The notes beneath the pieces are model-generated. The model was not told where the DNA came from, did no database searches, and saw only the letters and a program-made list of their open reading frames with translations. Shown here in pieces: positions 1 to 26,494 of a stretch of DNA of 64,000 bases. Positions within the stretch are counted from its first letter, which is position 1. Every line of letters starts with the position of its first letter. Origin of the DNA: Latrodectus hesperus (taxonomy: Eukaryota; Arthropoda; Arachnida; Araneae; Theridiidae); contig CM075857.1 of assembly GCA_037975125.1 (NCBI GenBank), forward strand, positions 20,104,997 to 20,168,996. The letters run 5' to 3'. A program made the position numbers and the translations under genes.

Positions 1-332
1 GAAATGTGGAAATAAGGGAAAATATAAAAAAGAAAGTTAAAGTAATAGTTAAAATAAAATGTATCATGTATAGGCCTAAATGTATTCAGAACAAACATGG
101 TTATATCTCAATGAATATCCATCACGGAGAGCCTGCAATATGCTTTAGATGTTGCTTCAGGCATACTTTATTTGTTCTGTTATTCATTATTTTCGATTGA
201 TGCAGATTACTCCTCAATAAATTGTTTGTCAATTGCTGGTGTTATATTATCAAAAAATGGGAACTTAAAATTAATAGGTAAAAATAAAGAAGGGAAGTAG
301 GCAGATAGTAGGAATAAAACTTTAGAATTTAC

Positions 333-15356
<15,024 letters not shown>

Positions 15357-17139
15357 CTAATGTGAAAATATAATTAAAAATTAAATAATTAAAGAGACAG
15401 AATTAAAAAAGTTAACTTTAATAAAGTACTGACTTTAATTAAAATCTATATGATTTAAGAGAAACATTTAGGACATAAAGTGAATTTATTTTCTTCAGCC
15501 TTGTTCCATTTACTTTAGTCAATTGAGCACTAACTTGCATTCTTGATTGGTTACAGACAATGTCAAGATACAGTTCCGTTTTTAGTATTTTATTAATTAA
15601 ATAATCAATTTAAGAAATTTTCTTATCCTTGATGAAATCTCTTTTGTTGTAATCTATATCTTATTATATGTACATTTGGATAAGTCGGTGGAAAGCAATT
15701 AATCTCCAAAAAATTTTAAAAGTTTGTCAACTTATTTTATTTTGAGCTATTTAGAGTTAATAGAAAAGTTCTACTAGAAAGTTTTAAAAACAGCATTCGT
15801 TCTTATTTATGATCTACGCTTCAACTATGCTCTTCAATTTTAGATATTATACCTATCATTTCTATAGATCATGCAATTTGAATGCAATTTATCCGCAAAT
15901 ATAACTGAAACAATTAGATGCAATTTACCTGCAACTAGAATTGAAGCCTCCTTGTATTTTTTAGAATAATGGAATTTTAACGAAAAAATAGAGAATGTGT
16001 TAAATTTCTCATTTAAAGAATGAAATTTTTGGAGAATTCCTGCCTTTAAATATGATGGGAAATAAACTCGAATGATTGTTTAAAATGGGTATGAAGAAAA
16101 TTGCATAAGTTTCATAAAGTCTTCAGACATATTTTGTCACCAATTCTACAGTAATGTATAAAAATGGATTCTTTTCTGTTTTCTCATCTCTTAATTTAAA
16201 GTAAAGACACATTACCGGTCACAATAAGTTTTTGATTAGTTTTAAGAATATATTAAATACACTTTAAATAATTTCGTACAGAAAGTTTTAATATTGTCAG
16301 TCAAATAACTGATTAATTAGCACTTAATTTATCATCAAAATCAATTATGCATTAAAAAAATTCTTTTATGAAGTTGGGTGGTTTTCTTGTTGAATTCACA
16401 AAATATTTTTTCAAAATTACAGCAGAATTAAACAAAAAAACTTATGTATTTAACATTTAGCAAAATTAGGAAATTAATAATAAAAATTATGTCTTAGCCG
16501 TGGAAGGAATAAAGTCGAGTTCTCTAATAGCCCTCACTCTTATCTCAGTGAACTGCATTTAACTATTGAAATTGTGGTATGTGATGGTAGCACTAAAGTT
16601 ATATTTGTAAAGTTAGCTTGTAATATTGTCTTCATCGGCTTATTAAATAAAGCGTGGAAATTATTGTCCTTACAACAGATGAAAATTTTGACTTTCCCAA
16701 GGGAAGTAGAATTTGAAATTCTATTTCCTTTGGTAGGAAAGAACGGTAGCTCTTATGGTAACAATAACAGTAATATCAGCACTGTTAAGTATAACTTCCT
16801 GGATACTGGTGTCATTAACTATCATTGACGTAAAAGATATATTTATTGGGTCAATGATGGTGTTTGATATTGATAGGATTGATATACTTGACAACCACTT
16901 TTTGCAATTTAAGGTATATTGGTATGGGACTTGTATATTAAAACTGGTATTGAACCACTACCAACACCCACGTCCGATGTGGGAATCGTATTCATGGATC
17001 GTTGAACTGAAGGTCAAGATACTCAGTTGATTGGGGACTATTCAAGATACCAGAATTGTGAAAGCAGCATATTACATGATTCAGAGAAATCTAAAGATTC
17101 GTACTTAATGAAGTCAAAAGATTACAAGTCGCTCAATCT
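15357..17139. other. AT-rich region upstream of the first visible channel exon
   Basis: A 5' exon of the channel gene is expected somewhere above 15356, but none could be fixed. Plus-strand frames at 16574-17030 are open for 84-91 codons in slightly less AT-rich sequence. Their translations match nothing I recognise and they break into each other, so they may be a decayed element. Confidence 0.5.
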
Positions 17140-17149
17140 GTATATTGGT

Positions 17150-17257
17150 TATGATCCTCGGATGTCCCCAAATGGGCTCGGGTTCGAATCCCGAATGAGA
17201 TTTGGGTGTAAAAATAGAGGAAATTCGGACTCTCGGTCTGTAATAGATCCCCGTTTC

Positions 17258-17286
<29 letters not shown>
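17150..17286 (+). mobile_element. Short tRNA-derived SINE fragment with poly(A) tail
   Basis: A perfect B box (GGTTCGAATCC at about 17180) is followed by a roughly 65-bp body ending CCCCGTTTC and a run of about 29 A at 17258-17286. The A-box half is not clear, so the copy is probably 5'-truncated. Head, body and homopolymer tail in this order fit a SINE. Confidence 0.55.
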
Positions 17287-17288
<2 letters not shown>

Positions 17289-17289
17289 A

Positions 17290-20200
17290 AAAGCATGGCA
17301 TTTTCTTCTTACTGTCGGGAGTCGTCGTCGTCAATACATGTTCTCTATGGGTGTGTGTAATAAATGTGCTTGTTTGTCCTTTCTCATGCATATCAAATAG
17401 GGACACACGACAAAAAACAAAAAAAAAAGATTACAAAGTTGCAAAATTTTGTGATTAAGATTGATATATGTAGATAATGTAACTTTTATTAGCTTATTTT
17501 TGCAAAAGCATGTTTTGTAAAATTATTTTTCAATTGCATTTTCTTCTTAAATTCCTTAATAATAATTTACTAAATTTGAAAATAAATTTCTTATTACAAA
17601 TTTCAAAAATTTTAATTAGCTAATGAAAAATATGTAGATAGATTTTTTATGTTTATTATAGTTTCAGAGGGAAATTTCCAAATAATGTAATTTGTAGATA
17701 TTTAGGAAACATAATTTTCATAATTACAATTAGTTTATAGTTCATTAATTTATCCAAAAACTTCTTTACTCTAACTATATTATTTTTTGTATAAGACAGC
17801 ACCATATTTACTTTAAGTATTAATCAAGTCGAACACAAGGTAAATTTTTACTATACAAATTTGGTTATGCTTCAAAGAAGTATCTGTATTTATTAAACCG
17901 AAAAATTTATGCTTGAAGAGGAATTTTAATATAGTAAAGTATGTCCGTAATGAACATTTCTGAGTGAAATATTTTTCTACTTTCTTTTTAAAAAACCTAA
18001 ATAATTTTAATTGAAAAATCTATATTTTAAACCACTACTTTAATAAAGGGTTTATGTGAATTGTGATTTTGAAACCGATTCATATAATAATCAATATAAA
18101 AATGCATTAAAATAATTTTAATTATTTTTAATGAAAAAATTCTGAACACAGAGATTAGGAGAAATAAAATATCTCTGTGTTATATTCATAACATATATAT
18201 AATGAAATAATATTCGCTATAAATGTATGCATTTTCCTCATATTTTTAGTTAATAAATGAAATATTAAGTTTTCGATAAGAATAGGTTCTTCTAATTTTT
18301 AAAGTTGGTGATAAAGAAGAATAAAAATACTTGATGGTTGTCATGGTGTAAATTAAGAAGAATAAAATTACCTCATTGGTGTTGAAAACAATGCTTTCCA
18401 TAGTGAAACTTTCACCCTTTCGATTCGATTATTCCATAACTCTGCAAAATTTGACGAAAGATTGATTTATTTTGAACAATTTAAATTATGCGTGCACTAT
18501 TTTCTAAATTTAAGAGAAACTTGTTGCACTTAATACAAAAATATCAAATCAAAATTTATAATATTTAACAAATAATATATAACCAAAAATATGCAATTAA
18601 AATATATTAATTCAAATTAAATGTAAAAAATAATATGACAAAAAAGGATTTTTTATTGCATTTGTACAATTCTAAATGAAATAGCACATTTAACTAATGG
18701 TTATTTCTATTATACATTAATCGCAAGTTTTTATTTAGAAATAAAATATTTCCACACACACGCACATGTATTAACTACCCTTATTTATTTAACGAGTCAC
18801 AATAATATGAAAGTTGCTTCTGACAAGTAATTAAAATATCTGTTCCAATAATATTAAATAGTCTCTCTTACAAATGCAACAATAATTTGATAAGAAATAC
18901 AATCACTGAAAAATTCTAAACTTTATAATCTTTAAGGATTTCTAAAACTGTGAATCTGTACAGAAAGTTACATATAAGGTAAATAATTATAATTGCTTAC
19001 AGATCTTTGGAAGGTATAAAATATTAGTAGTAAAAGATATTAACTAAAAATACAACGAATTAATCAATAGGGACGATTGTCATATATTTTCTCAAAGTAA
19101 ATTTTAAAGTATACAACGCATAGAAATTTTAACAAATTAAAATAATTTTCATTAGAAATTAATGTTTTACAAACGTAATAACGTAATAGGAGAATAACTG
19201 TGAAATAATTTAAATAAAATGTAGTTTTTCTTTCATACCTTATTGAATTCATGACTGTAACACATGAACTGTGGACTTGCAATAGAATTTTAGAGTTCAA
19301 TGAAGATTTGGGTACCCCTTGGTTTGGGGAAAATATTGGCGATAAAATTTAATTTATCTTAATTTAAATTTTGTGTAGCGGCTATCTTGTTAGTCCCATC
19401 TTGGTGTCAAAATAATCGCCAAAAAATCTAGGGATAACCGATTGTAAACTTTTACCAAATTTTAATTAAATTAGCAAAATTAAGATATAAATAGAATTTA
19501 TTTGAAAAATATTTGTTTCCCTAGTTACAGAACGAATACTTTTTTTATTGAAGAAGAATAAAAATGGATTAATTATATTGTGTGAAAGTTTGAATATTTG
19601 CATTACAATTGATCGCATGACAAAAATGTTTGTCAGAGATTTATCATCTATTTATCATTAAAATACATTTTGCTCTTTTATGTAAGCACAATTTTAAAGT
19701 CATTGTTAAAAAGTCAATAATAAAATATCTCTCATAATAAAGTTGTAGAAAAAATGAGATTTATTTTTAATAATGATCTATTTTGAAGTAAACTAAGAAT
19801 GAAAAGCAAATTATTCATTCGTTATTCTTTCAATGTAAATTTTATCTTTTGTCTATTTATTGGGCTGATTTAATAGACGTATCAAGCACACAAACATGCA
19901 CATATTTGAATACATTTCAATAGAAGTATCTCTATTAATGACTTAAACTATTTTATTTGCTGTATTTACTCTTTTCATAAGTAATTGTTAAAAATTTGAA
20001 TTGTTAGAACAGCAAATGATGTGTTAATAAATAATAATATGGGGGAAAAAACAGAAATGAGAATATTTATATTTTAAATTTATCTTAATTTCTTAAATTT
20101 TATAACATGCAACAACAGAACTCTAATCATATGAATTCCATCTTTCCGAATCGGTTTCAGAATTTCAGAAAAAAAAAAAAAAATCAGACTGAAAAAAAAA
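17290..20200. other. AT-rich intergenic or intronic stretch
   Basis: No supported gene. A 69-nt minus-strand segment at about 18373-18441 has an acceptor, an open frame (LWNNRIERVKVSLWKALF) and a GTAATT donor, but its phase does not fit the next channel exon. An A-rich low-complexity patch lies at 20166-20235. Confidence 0.55.
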
Positions 20201-20224
20201 AGGTAAATGAGAAAAAGGAAAGAA

Positions 20225-20520
20225 AAGAAAAGAGTAGGGAGATGATGAGAATGAGACAGAGATGTGACATTTGAGGAATTCAGAAACTCTCTTTTGAAAA
20301 TTCCTGGATGTTCAGAAGTTAGTCCTGAAAATATAGACGAATAGATTTTGAGTTGGGGCTCGGATTTCAAATTGTAAATGTTGGTAAACTTATGGAAAGT
20401 GTGGAGGAAAAAGATGACCTTATATCAAGGCTGAAATAAACACAGAATGATAAGCTAATGAAGCATTTGTCAACCTTGAAACTGTTTGAAGTGAATGGAG
20501 CGTCAGCCCGAGTGTGATTA
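20225..20520 (+). pseudogene. Second Tigger/pogo-like C-terminal fragment
   Basis: The plus strand aligns over about 290 bp with the reverse complement of 13640-14030: shared blocks include TGGATGTTCAGAAGTTAGT, AAAGATGACCTTAT, ATGAAGCATTTG and CAACCTTGAAAC, in the same order and spacing. The two copies differ at roughly a quarter of positions by eye. Both lack an intact frame, so they are independent old insertions of one family. Confidence 0.55.
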
Positions 20521-20539
20521 TAGGCAAATTCTCACTGTC

Positions 20540-20828
20540 AAGCAAATACTTACTCTGACGGAGATATTCAGGCCTATGGGGCCTAGGCATACTCTAGTAC
20601 GCATATCTTTTCTGTGACTGAAGGCCTTTGGATGTGAAGCATACGTCCGGGCTGGATGGACAACCTAACGCAAAACCCCCAGTGCTTAGCTCTCAAGCAT
20701 GCTTGGTACTCAGTTTTAACGACCTGAAGGGATGAAAATGCTTAGCCAACCTTGCTCAGTCTGAGAACTGAATTTCAAACCTATTTTTTTCAGCAAATGC
20801 AAATTCTACCACTACGCCACTGGGCTCC
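20540..20828 (-). mobile_element. tRNA-derived SINE (likely)
   Basis: Read on the minus strand from about 20828, GGAGCCCAGTGGCGTAGTGG holds a good A box (TGGCGTAGTGG) and, about 40 bases on, a weakened B box (GGTTTGAAATT). A GC-richer body of about 200 bp follows, ending near the Tigger fragment. No clear tail or target duplication was found. GC content well above the surroundings supports an inserted element. Confidence 0.5.
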
Positions 20829-21903
20829 TTTAAATAGACTGTCTTATTTTATATTTACTTTTTTAATCCTTATCTTTTACAATTTAATGATGAGCTAATT
20901 TAAAATAAAAATGTGATAATACAAGTTGAAAAAAATGTATCAGTTAGCTATTTTAAATGCTACAAAATTATTAGTAATTCCTTTTCTAAATTAATATTAA
21001 AAATTTAAGATTCTAAGAACAGACTGATAAAATCTCATACTAAATAATAAGTTCCATATCATACAAATATATTCGATATTATGTGTATATATATCTAATA
21101 AATATTTAATACAAATAGAGGTATGTAAAATTTCTTAATACAGAATCAACAAAAATATTTATCAGCAAGATTTAACAAATATTGATTATTTACGTTGTAT
21201 AACACCTTGAATATTTAAAATTGCGTAAATAACGGCATTTAAAATGCATGACATTTATAAATGGTAATTATCATAAGTTAATTACACTAACATAGTTTTC
21301 AAAATATTGCTTACAAAAGTCAATAATAAAATTACCATTTTGTTAAATTTAAACGAATATTATGGTCTAACAAATGATATTAATTTATAATGATCTCGGC
21401 TTTTAAGTTTTTATCCTTTGAATAAAAATCGTGCTTATTCTCATCTATTGTGGATATTCAATAGAGAGATAAAATGAATTTCAATAGACATGATTCCATT
21501 GATGTATAATTTACTTTTGTTTTGTGTTTTTCCAGTTAAAATGTAGCAATTTGCATTTTTCGGAAGTTAGTGATATATTAAGAAAAATAATATGATGACA
21601 GTATAGAAACAAGAATAATGATATTTCAAGACAATTTTTACTTTCTTAACTGTATATGATAGAAGGTTCTTCACAACATATAAGGAGCAATTTTGATTTT
21701 TTTTAATTCACCATATTCGATTAACGAAAGTTCTAAAGGATAAATTTGGTGCTGCAAAATTTTAGTTGAATTCATTTAATTTCGCAATTTTTTTACTTTA
21801 CATAAGCTAATATTTATGGAATACTTCACCTAAGCAATTCTGAGTTATATACGGAACTGTCACGGAGAAGTGTGGGTCATGTCAGTTAAAAAGAGAGGGG
21901 TAT
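20829..21903. other. AT-rich stretch, nothing supported
   Basis: No open frame, RNA motif or clear repeat is supported between the SINE and the solo LTR. Confidence 0.6.
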
Positions 21904-22706
21904 TGTAACGTACTCACTCTGGATAGGCTGAACTCTAGGCAGGCAAGGGCCACTAAGGAATCAGGCTCACGTAATTCAATATTATTGACTAAGTATTTAT
22001 TTACAAATTTACAGGATTATTTACAAAAACTGTCATAAATTGTAGGCTCCAGGAAAACTGATGAATTCCTCACTTTCTGGAACCTTCGCTGCACATTCGG
22101 TTGGGGAAAAACTCTTCACTGGTACCGGGGACCAGACTCCTAAATTCCGCACAGGGGAAACAATCTCGGAAAGTCACTCTGTAAGGTCGACGATCCTTTC
22201 TGGACAGCAGTGGAGCATCCGGGTAGTCAAACTCAAGGTCTGGCGTCAGACTCCATTCGACGTCTGTCTCGTGATCTCGAGGTGGTTCACTCTCCTCTTT
22301 CCGTCGCTGGGACTTATCCGCTCCGGAAACTGTTTGAGAGAAATATCAGGAACATCACACGTAGGTAGACTTTCCCCTCTGCCACCACAAGGGCTTGCTA
22401 TCTATATACAAGCGTCCCCCAACATCTAGCCTTCAGTAACCTCCAGATACATCTTATAAGGTCACTCTTCGACGCATATTTCAATTTGAAGAATTATGTG
22501 TCACAAAGGACTTGATGGCCCTTCACGAATACTGTTTGCAGTTCCCACATCCTGCAATTATAACTAATTGACTGTCTTTGGTACTGTGTAGTCCCTGGGA
22601 TTCAAACAGGGAAAATCAATCTCTTTCACAGCTGCAAAGGGTGTTAAATTCCATTGAAAGTCTGGAACTGACTTGGGGATTTGCAAGCAATAACGGGGAC
22701 GTTATA
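21904..22706 (-). mobile_element. Solo LTR, Gypsy-like, with 4-bp target duplication
   Basis: An 803-bp block of higher GC starts TGTAACG and ends CGTTATA, an inverted terminus pair with one changed base (C to T in the final CA). GTAT flanks it on both sides (21900-21903 and 22707-22710). An AATAAA signal on the minus strand at about 21996-22001 suggests minus orientation. There is no neighbouring second LTR or internal region, so recombination between LTRs probably removed the rest. A 4-bp duplication fits Ty3/Gypsy elements; the open frame at 22061-22429 lies within it and is not a gene. Confidence 0.7.
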
Positions 22707-23020
22707 GTATACTATTTTAAAATATACTATTTTAAATTTTTCATGTAATTTCTCAATGTATTGCCAGAATTTTCGGCTGTTATTTTTATCCCAGGTAGAA
22801 GAACATAATAGTGAATTATTTTTGTCACATTGCTCTAAACTGCAATACTCACTTATTTATTTTTTTCCCGTACCAGTTTCAGAAAAGTGTCTAATTTTCA
22901 TTCTGATAGCAAGTTCCTTAGTAGATACAGTTGGATTCCGCCAATGTTTTCAGAGAAACTTTTTTCACAAACACTTTGGATGTTCCATGAGTTTCATTTT
23001 ATAAGGAAAAATATTCGGTG

Positions 23021-23148
23021 GAAATTTTTCAAATTAACTTTGCACTTTTCAATCCTTAACAGTAATTGAACCCTTGGTTTAAATTGAACCGTTATCAGGC
23101 CGAAAATTTTCAAACTAATATAGCGCTTTTCGATCGTTAACAGTATTT
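23021..23148 (+). repeat. Imperfect two-copy direct repeat, 81-bp period
   Basis: About 47 bp at 23021-23067 (GAAATTTTTCAAATTAACTT, then GCACTTTTC and CCTTAACAGTA) recurs at 23102-23148 with about ten differences. Nothing links it to a known element. Confidence 0.55.
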
Positions 23149-24049
23149 TCCCCAAAATGCTTGGTTTATCTCCCTTGCATTTTTCACAGCATTATTGGCA
23201 GGTTTATACTTATATAAAAAAATTGTATGAATATAGATAAAATTCAGATACTTACGAGATAAAAAACAAATAACAAAATGGGACATCCTCTTTAGAAATT
23301 CTTCTTTGTTGAAATATGATTTAGGCAATGGAAATTATGGCTATAAACGAAGTTATTCCAAAAACAAAAGCATAGCAAAATTAGAAAGACAAATGTTTCC
23401 ATGTATGGAAAATTCGACTTTTCATATGCATGACTGTAGTAAATCCCACTCATCTCCTACTCTTTACACACTGTCTGACTATCTTCAAAAATTTGCCCTT
23501 GTCATTCACTTATGTCAGAAATTATCAGGAAATTAATCAAGTACTTATGGAATGTCTCTCCCTCTGATTAATGGCATAATATTTTATCCAACTCAAAGGT
23601 GAAAGTTTGAAAGGCACGTTGAATCTAATTGAAACAAAAGCACTTGAGCATTCTGGTTTGTTAGATAAAAATCTATTGTTGAAAGCGACATAACATTCCC
23701 CAAAGTTATATTTTGACCCATTAAATTGACACTGTTAATAATATCATCATTATTGACATGAAGAGTGTTCTACTATCTTATTTTTATGTATTTTTCATAA
23801 CTCCAAAACTCTAATGTAGGTTTTACTATACTTATCGAGAATCATTGTGAGCTAGTACAAATATGAGTCTTCAGGTAACTGTTAAAGAAGTTCTTTGTAT
23901 ATTTTCTGGTCCAATGACAACGTTGTTATATATCTTTGAACTTCAGTCTAAATCAATGTTGTGAATGATTTTTAAGGCATGTAGTCGACAGAAAATTTTG
24001 AATGAAGTATTTGATTTGTGTTTTGAATCACCTCCCAAATAGAAAATAA

Positions 24050-24330
24050 CTTGGCTCAATATTGGCAATCTCGCCAAGATATCCCCAATAATAGACCTAT
24101 TATGGGTTTCAAGTTTTTCCCAATATTGGGCATATCAAGTTAAGCCCATAATGATCTTATAATGGGAGCAAAGATTTTCCCGATCTAAGAAATGCTAAGA
24201 TAAGCCAATATTGGACCAATAGGGAGGGACAAGTTTTCCCCAGTATGCCATGATAAGCCATTATTGGTCCTATAAAGGTAGCCAAATTACTAGCAATCTT
24301 GGGCATACCAAGATTTGGCCAAAATATATT
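24050..24330 (+). repeat. Decayed ~60-bp minisatellite, about 4.5 copies
   Basis: The units share the order AAGTTTTTCCC, AATATTGGGCAT, CAAG(A/T)TAAGCCC, ATAATGG, CCTATAATGGGAG, and repeat about every 53-62 bp with substitutions and indels. The sub-motifs CCAATATTGG and CCATTATTGG are themselves near-palindromic. The ORF on the minus strand here (24157-24348) is only the repeat read as protein. Confidence 0.75.
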
Positions 24331-24914
24331 ATAACGAGTTAAATCCAATATAGCTACATATTTCCTAAGCTGTTTAATATGTTTGTTTTTGTTTATTAAT
24401 AATTTGCTTACAATTTGAGATTAAATGTCTTTAATTACTATGCATTTTGAAGCTCCGATTCTTAAAGTTTAATCACTGCCATTTTATTTTTTGTCTATCT
24501 CAACAAACCTTTTAATTTTTTTTTTTATCAAGGTTGTTTTCAAAAAGTCACGGTTTGTAAATTTGACTTTTCTTATATTTGTGTTAATAAAAATTAGTCG
24601 CCACGAAAATTTGTTATCTATTTGAACTTAAAATTATAATCGAAATCAAAATGATGTTTAGATAATTTTATTTTTCATTTACAATTGTTCTTTATGTTAT
24701 TAACCATGAAACTACTCCAAAATCCGATGTTATTGTTATACATAAAGTAAAAATGATAATTTGGCTATATACCAGTACTTAGCTCAAGCAAGAACTTTGC
24801 ACATATGCGCATCTCTCTCTCTCTTAAATCTATTTAAAAAATTTAGTTTGTACTTTTAGTGGTTGCCGGCTGGCAGTGTTCAGAGGTTCCTGGATCTGGC
24901 GATCCTCTACCCTC

Positions 24915-25179
24915 TGTAATATTTTTCTAATAAACTTCTCTTAATGCTAATCATGTTTATCAATTCATCTTAAAAATAAATTCAAATTCTAAATAAGCTT
25001 ACCTTGAGCAGGTTTTTTAATTTCTTTATTAACATAGGACATACTTAAACAGGACAAGACATGGAACAAAGAACAAGACATGAACAAAGAGCATCTACAT
25101 CGCTCGGCGCAGAATCTTATTCTGTTTGTAAACAAAGATATTCGTGCAGTGCGCCCTCTATAGACAAATAGTTGCAACA
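24915..25179 (-). mobile_element. Solo LTR (265 bp) with 5-bp target duplication
   Basis: The block starts TGTAATATT, ends GTTGCAACA, and is flanked by CCCTC at 24910-24914 and 25180-25184. On the minus strand it reads TGTTGCAACT...AATAAAG...AATATTACA, with TG/CA ends and a polyadenylation signal in place, so minus orientation is likely. Size and 5-bp duplication fit a Copia- or BEL-type LTR. No partner LTR is present. Confidence 0.7.
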
Positions 25180-25184
25180 CCCTC

Positions 25185-25761
25185 ATTAGATAGCTGGTTC
25201 TTCGTTGGTGAGCTATAACTTGAATCTGATTGTCTTAAAATGAGTTTGAAATTTTAATGGACGGGACTATAGTTATTTCATAAAATTTATTTCAGAATTT
25301 AAAAAGTTATTGTTCATTAATTTATTATTTATGAGAAGTATATATTTAAATTAAATGAAACTAATAGAATAATAAAGGAAACAGTAAAGGAATAAATTGA
25401 GAGAAATAAGAATATTTACATAAGAACAGGTAAAGGTATTTACAAGAATTTATACACGCTATAATATTTACAAGGTATAACTTGGTCTGCAATACGATAT
25501 CTCTATCTTTATCTTTCATTTTATATTATATTTATTTACATATACATATATATTAAAAGAAGATATCTGTTTTTATATACATTTAGTATGCATACTAGTA
25601 TATGCATTTTTCATCATCATTTTTTATTTTTAATAGTTTTCTTTTTCACATATGGAATGAGATGTAACAAAAATAAATTCCTTTTTATCTTTTAGTAGTC
25701 TCTTTTTTTTTCCATACAAAGAAGTAGTTATCAAAGAAAAATTTTCTATTTACAGTTCATT
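25185..25761. other. Likely 3' UTR/flank of the Jockey-like element
   Basis: This AT-rich interval lies downstream of the ORF2 stop of the minus-strand retrotransposon. Its 3' end could not be fixed: no clear poly(A) or short tandem tail and no copy of the 5' flank was seen. A run of nine T at 25707-25715 (A on the minus strand) is one possible end. Confidence 0.4.
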
Positions 25762-26494
25762 TCATGGTGGTTGGTGAGGAAACTTTGGGGAATATCTGAG
25801 CAATGAGCGGGGACGGAATCTATTATTGTTACTTAGGTCATTATAGGACGGAAGGCTAATTATTGTTTCGTTATTAGTTTCATCAATATTTTTAATCATG
25901 TTATATACATTATTTTCGCGGGTAGGGATTTTTAATTCTTGTCTGATTTTTTGATTTCTAATGAATCTTCGCGGGGGGGGGGCTTTAATTGCCCATCTGA
26001 GGGCTTCATTTTGGAGGGTTTCCAGTTTTTTAGTTTTACTGTCATGGGTATAACCCCAGATAGGGCAGGCATAGGAAATAAGTGGTCGAAGATATGTTTT
26101 ATAAATGAGCTCTTTATTTTCCATGGAAAGTTTTGAATTCCAGTTGATAAGTGGGTTTAATACAGCTGTTTGCCGTTTAAGTTTGTTAATAATTTGGATC
26201 AGATAGGGGTACAATGTTAATTTTCTGTCGAAAGTTATACATTATTTTCGCGAAGAATTCTCTCAGGGTAGGGATTTTTAATTCTTGTCTGATTTTTTGA
26301 TTTCTAATGAACCTTATGTCTCGGTCATTTTACTGTCATGGGTGTAACCCCATATAGGGCAGGCATAGGAAATAAGTGGTTGAAGATATGCTTTATAAAT
26401 GAGCACTTTATTTTCCATGGAAAGTTTTGAATTGCAGTTGATAAGTGGGTATAATACAGCTGTTTGACGTTTAAATTTGTTAACAATTTGGATC
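25762..26494 (-). pseudogene. Jockey-like ORF2 C-terminus with internal duplication
   Basis: Minus strand beyond the nested insertion: the C-terminal thumb region appears twice. The copy at 26494-26236 (FKRQTAVLYPLINCNSKLSM and on) is damaged and lacks about 60 bp. The copy at 26214-25762 (LKRQTAVLNPLINWNSKLSM, YACPIWGYTHDSKTKKLE, then LQNEALRWAIKAPPP) is open to the stop at 25762. The second starts again with FDRKLTL-like sequence, so about 330 bp were duplicated in tandem. A G9 run sits near 25973-25981. The ORF2 end carries no RNase H. Confidence 0.75.

Noticed and set aside
61..200. Possible next channel exon on the minus strand (VCLKQHLKHI)
   Set aside because: No open frame follows the available acceptor in the required phase; stops occur within 20 codons.
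16574..17458. Three plus-strand frames of 84-143 codons
   Set aside because: They overlap in different phases, run into a SINE and a poly(A) run, and match no family I can name.
18373..18441. Possible extra 5' exon of the channel gene (LWNNRIERVKVSLWKALF)
   Set aside because: It has an acceptor and a donor, but it leaves in phase 2 while the next exon needs phase 0, and a stop results when they are joined.
22061..22429. 122-codon open frame on the plus strand
   Set aside because: It lies within the 803-bp solo LTR and resembles no protein.
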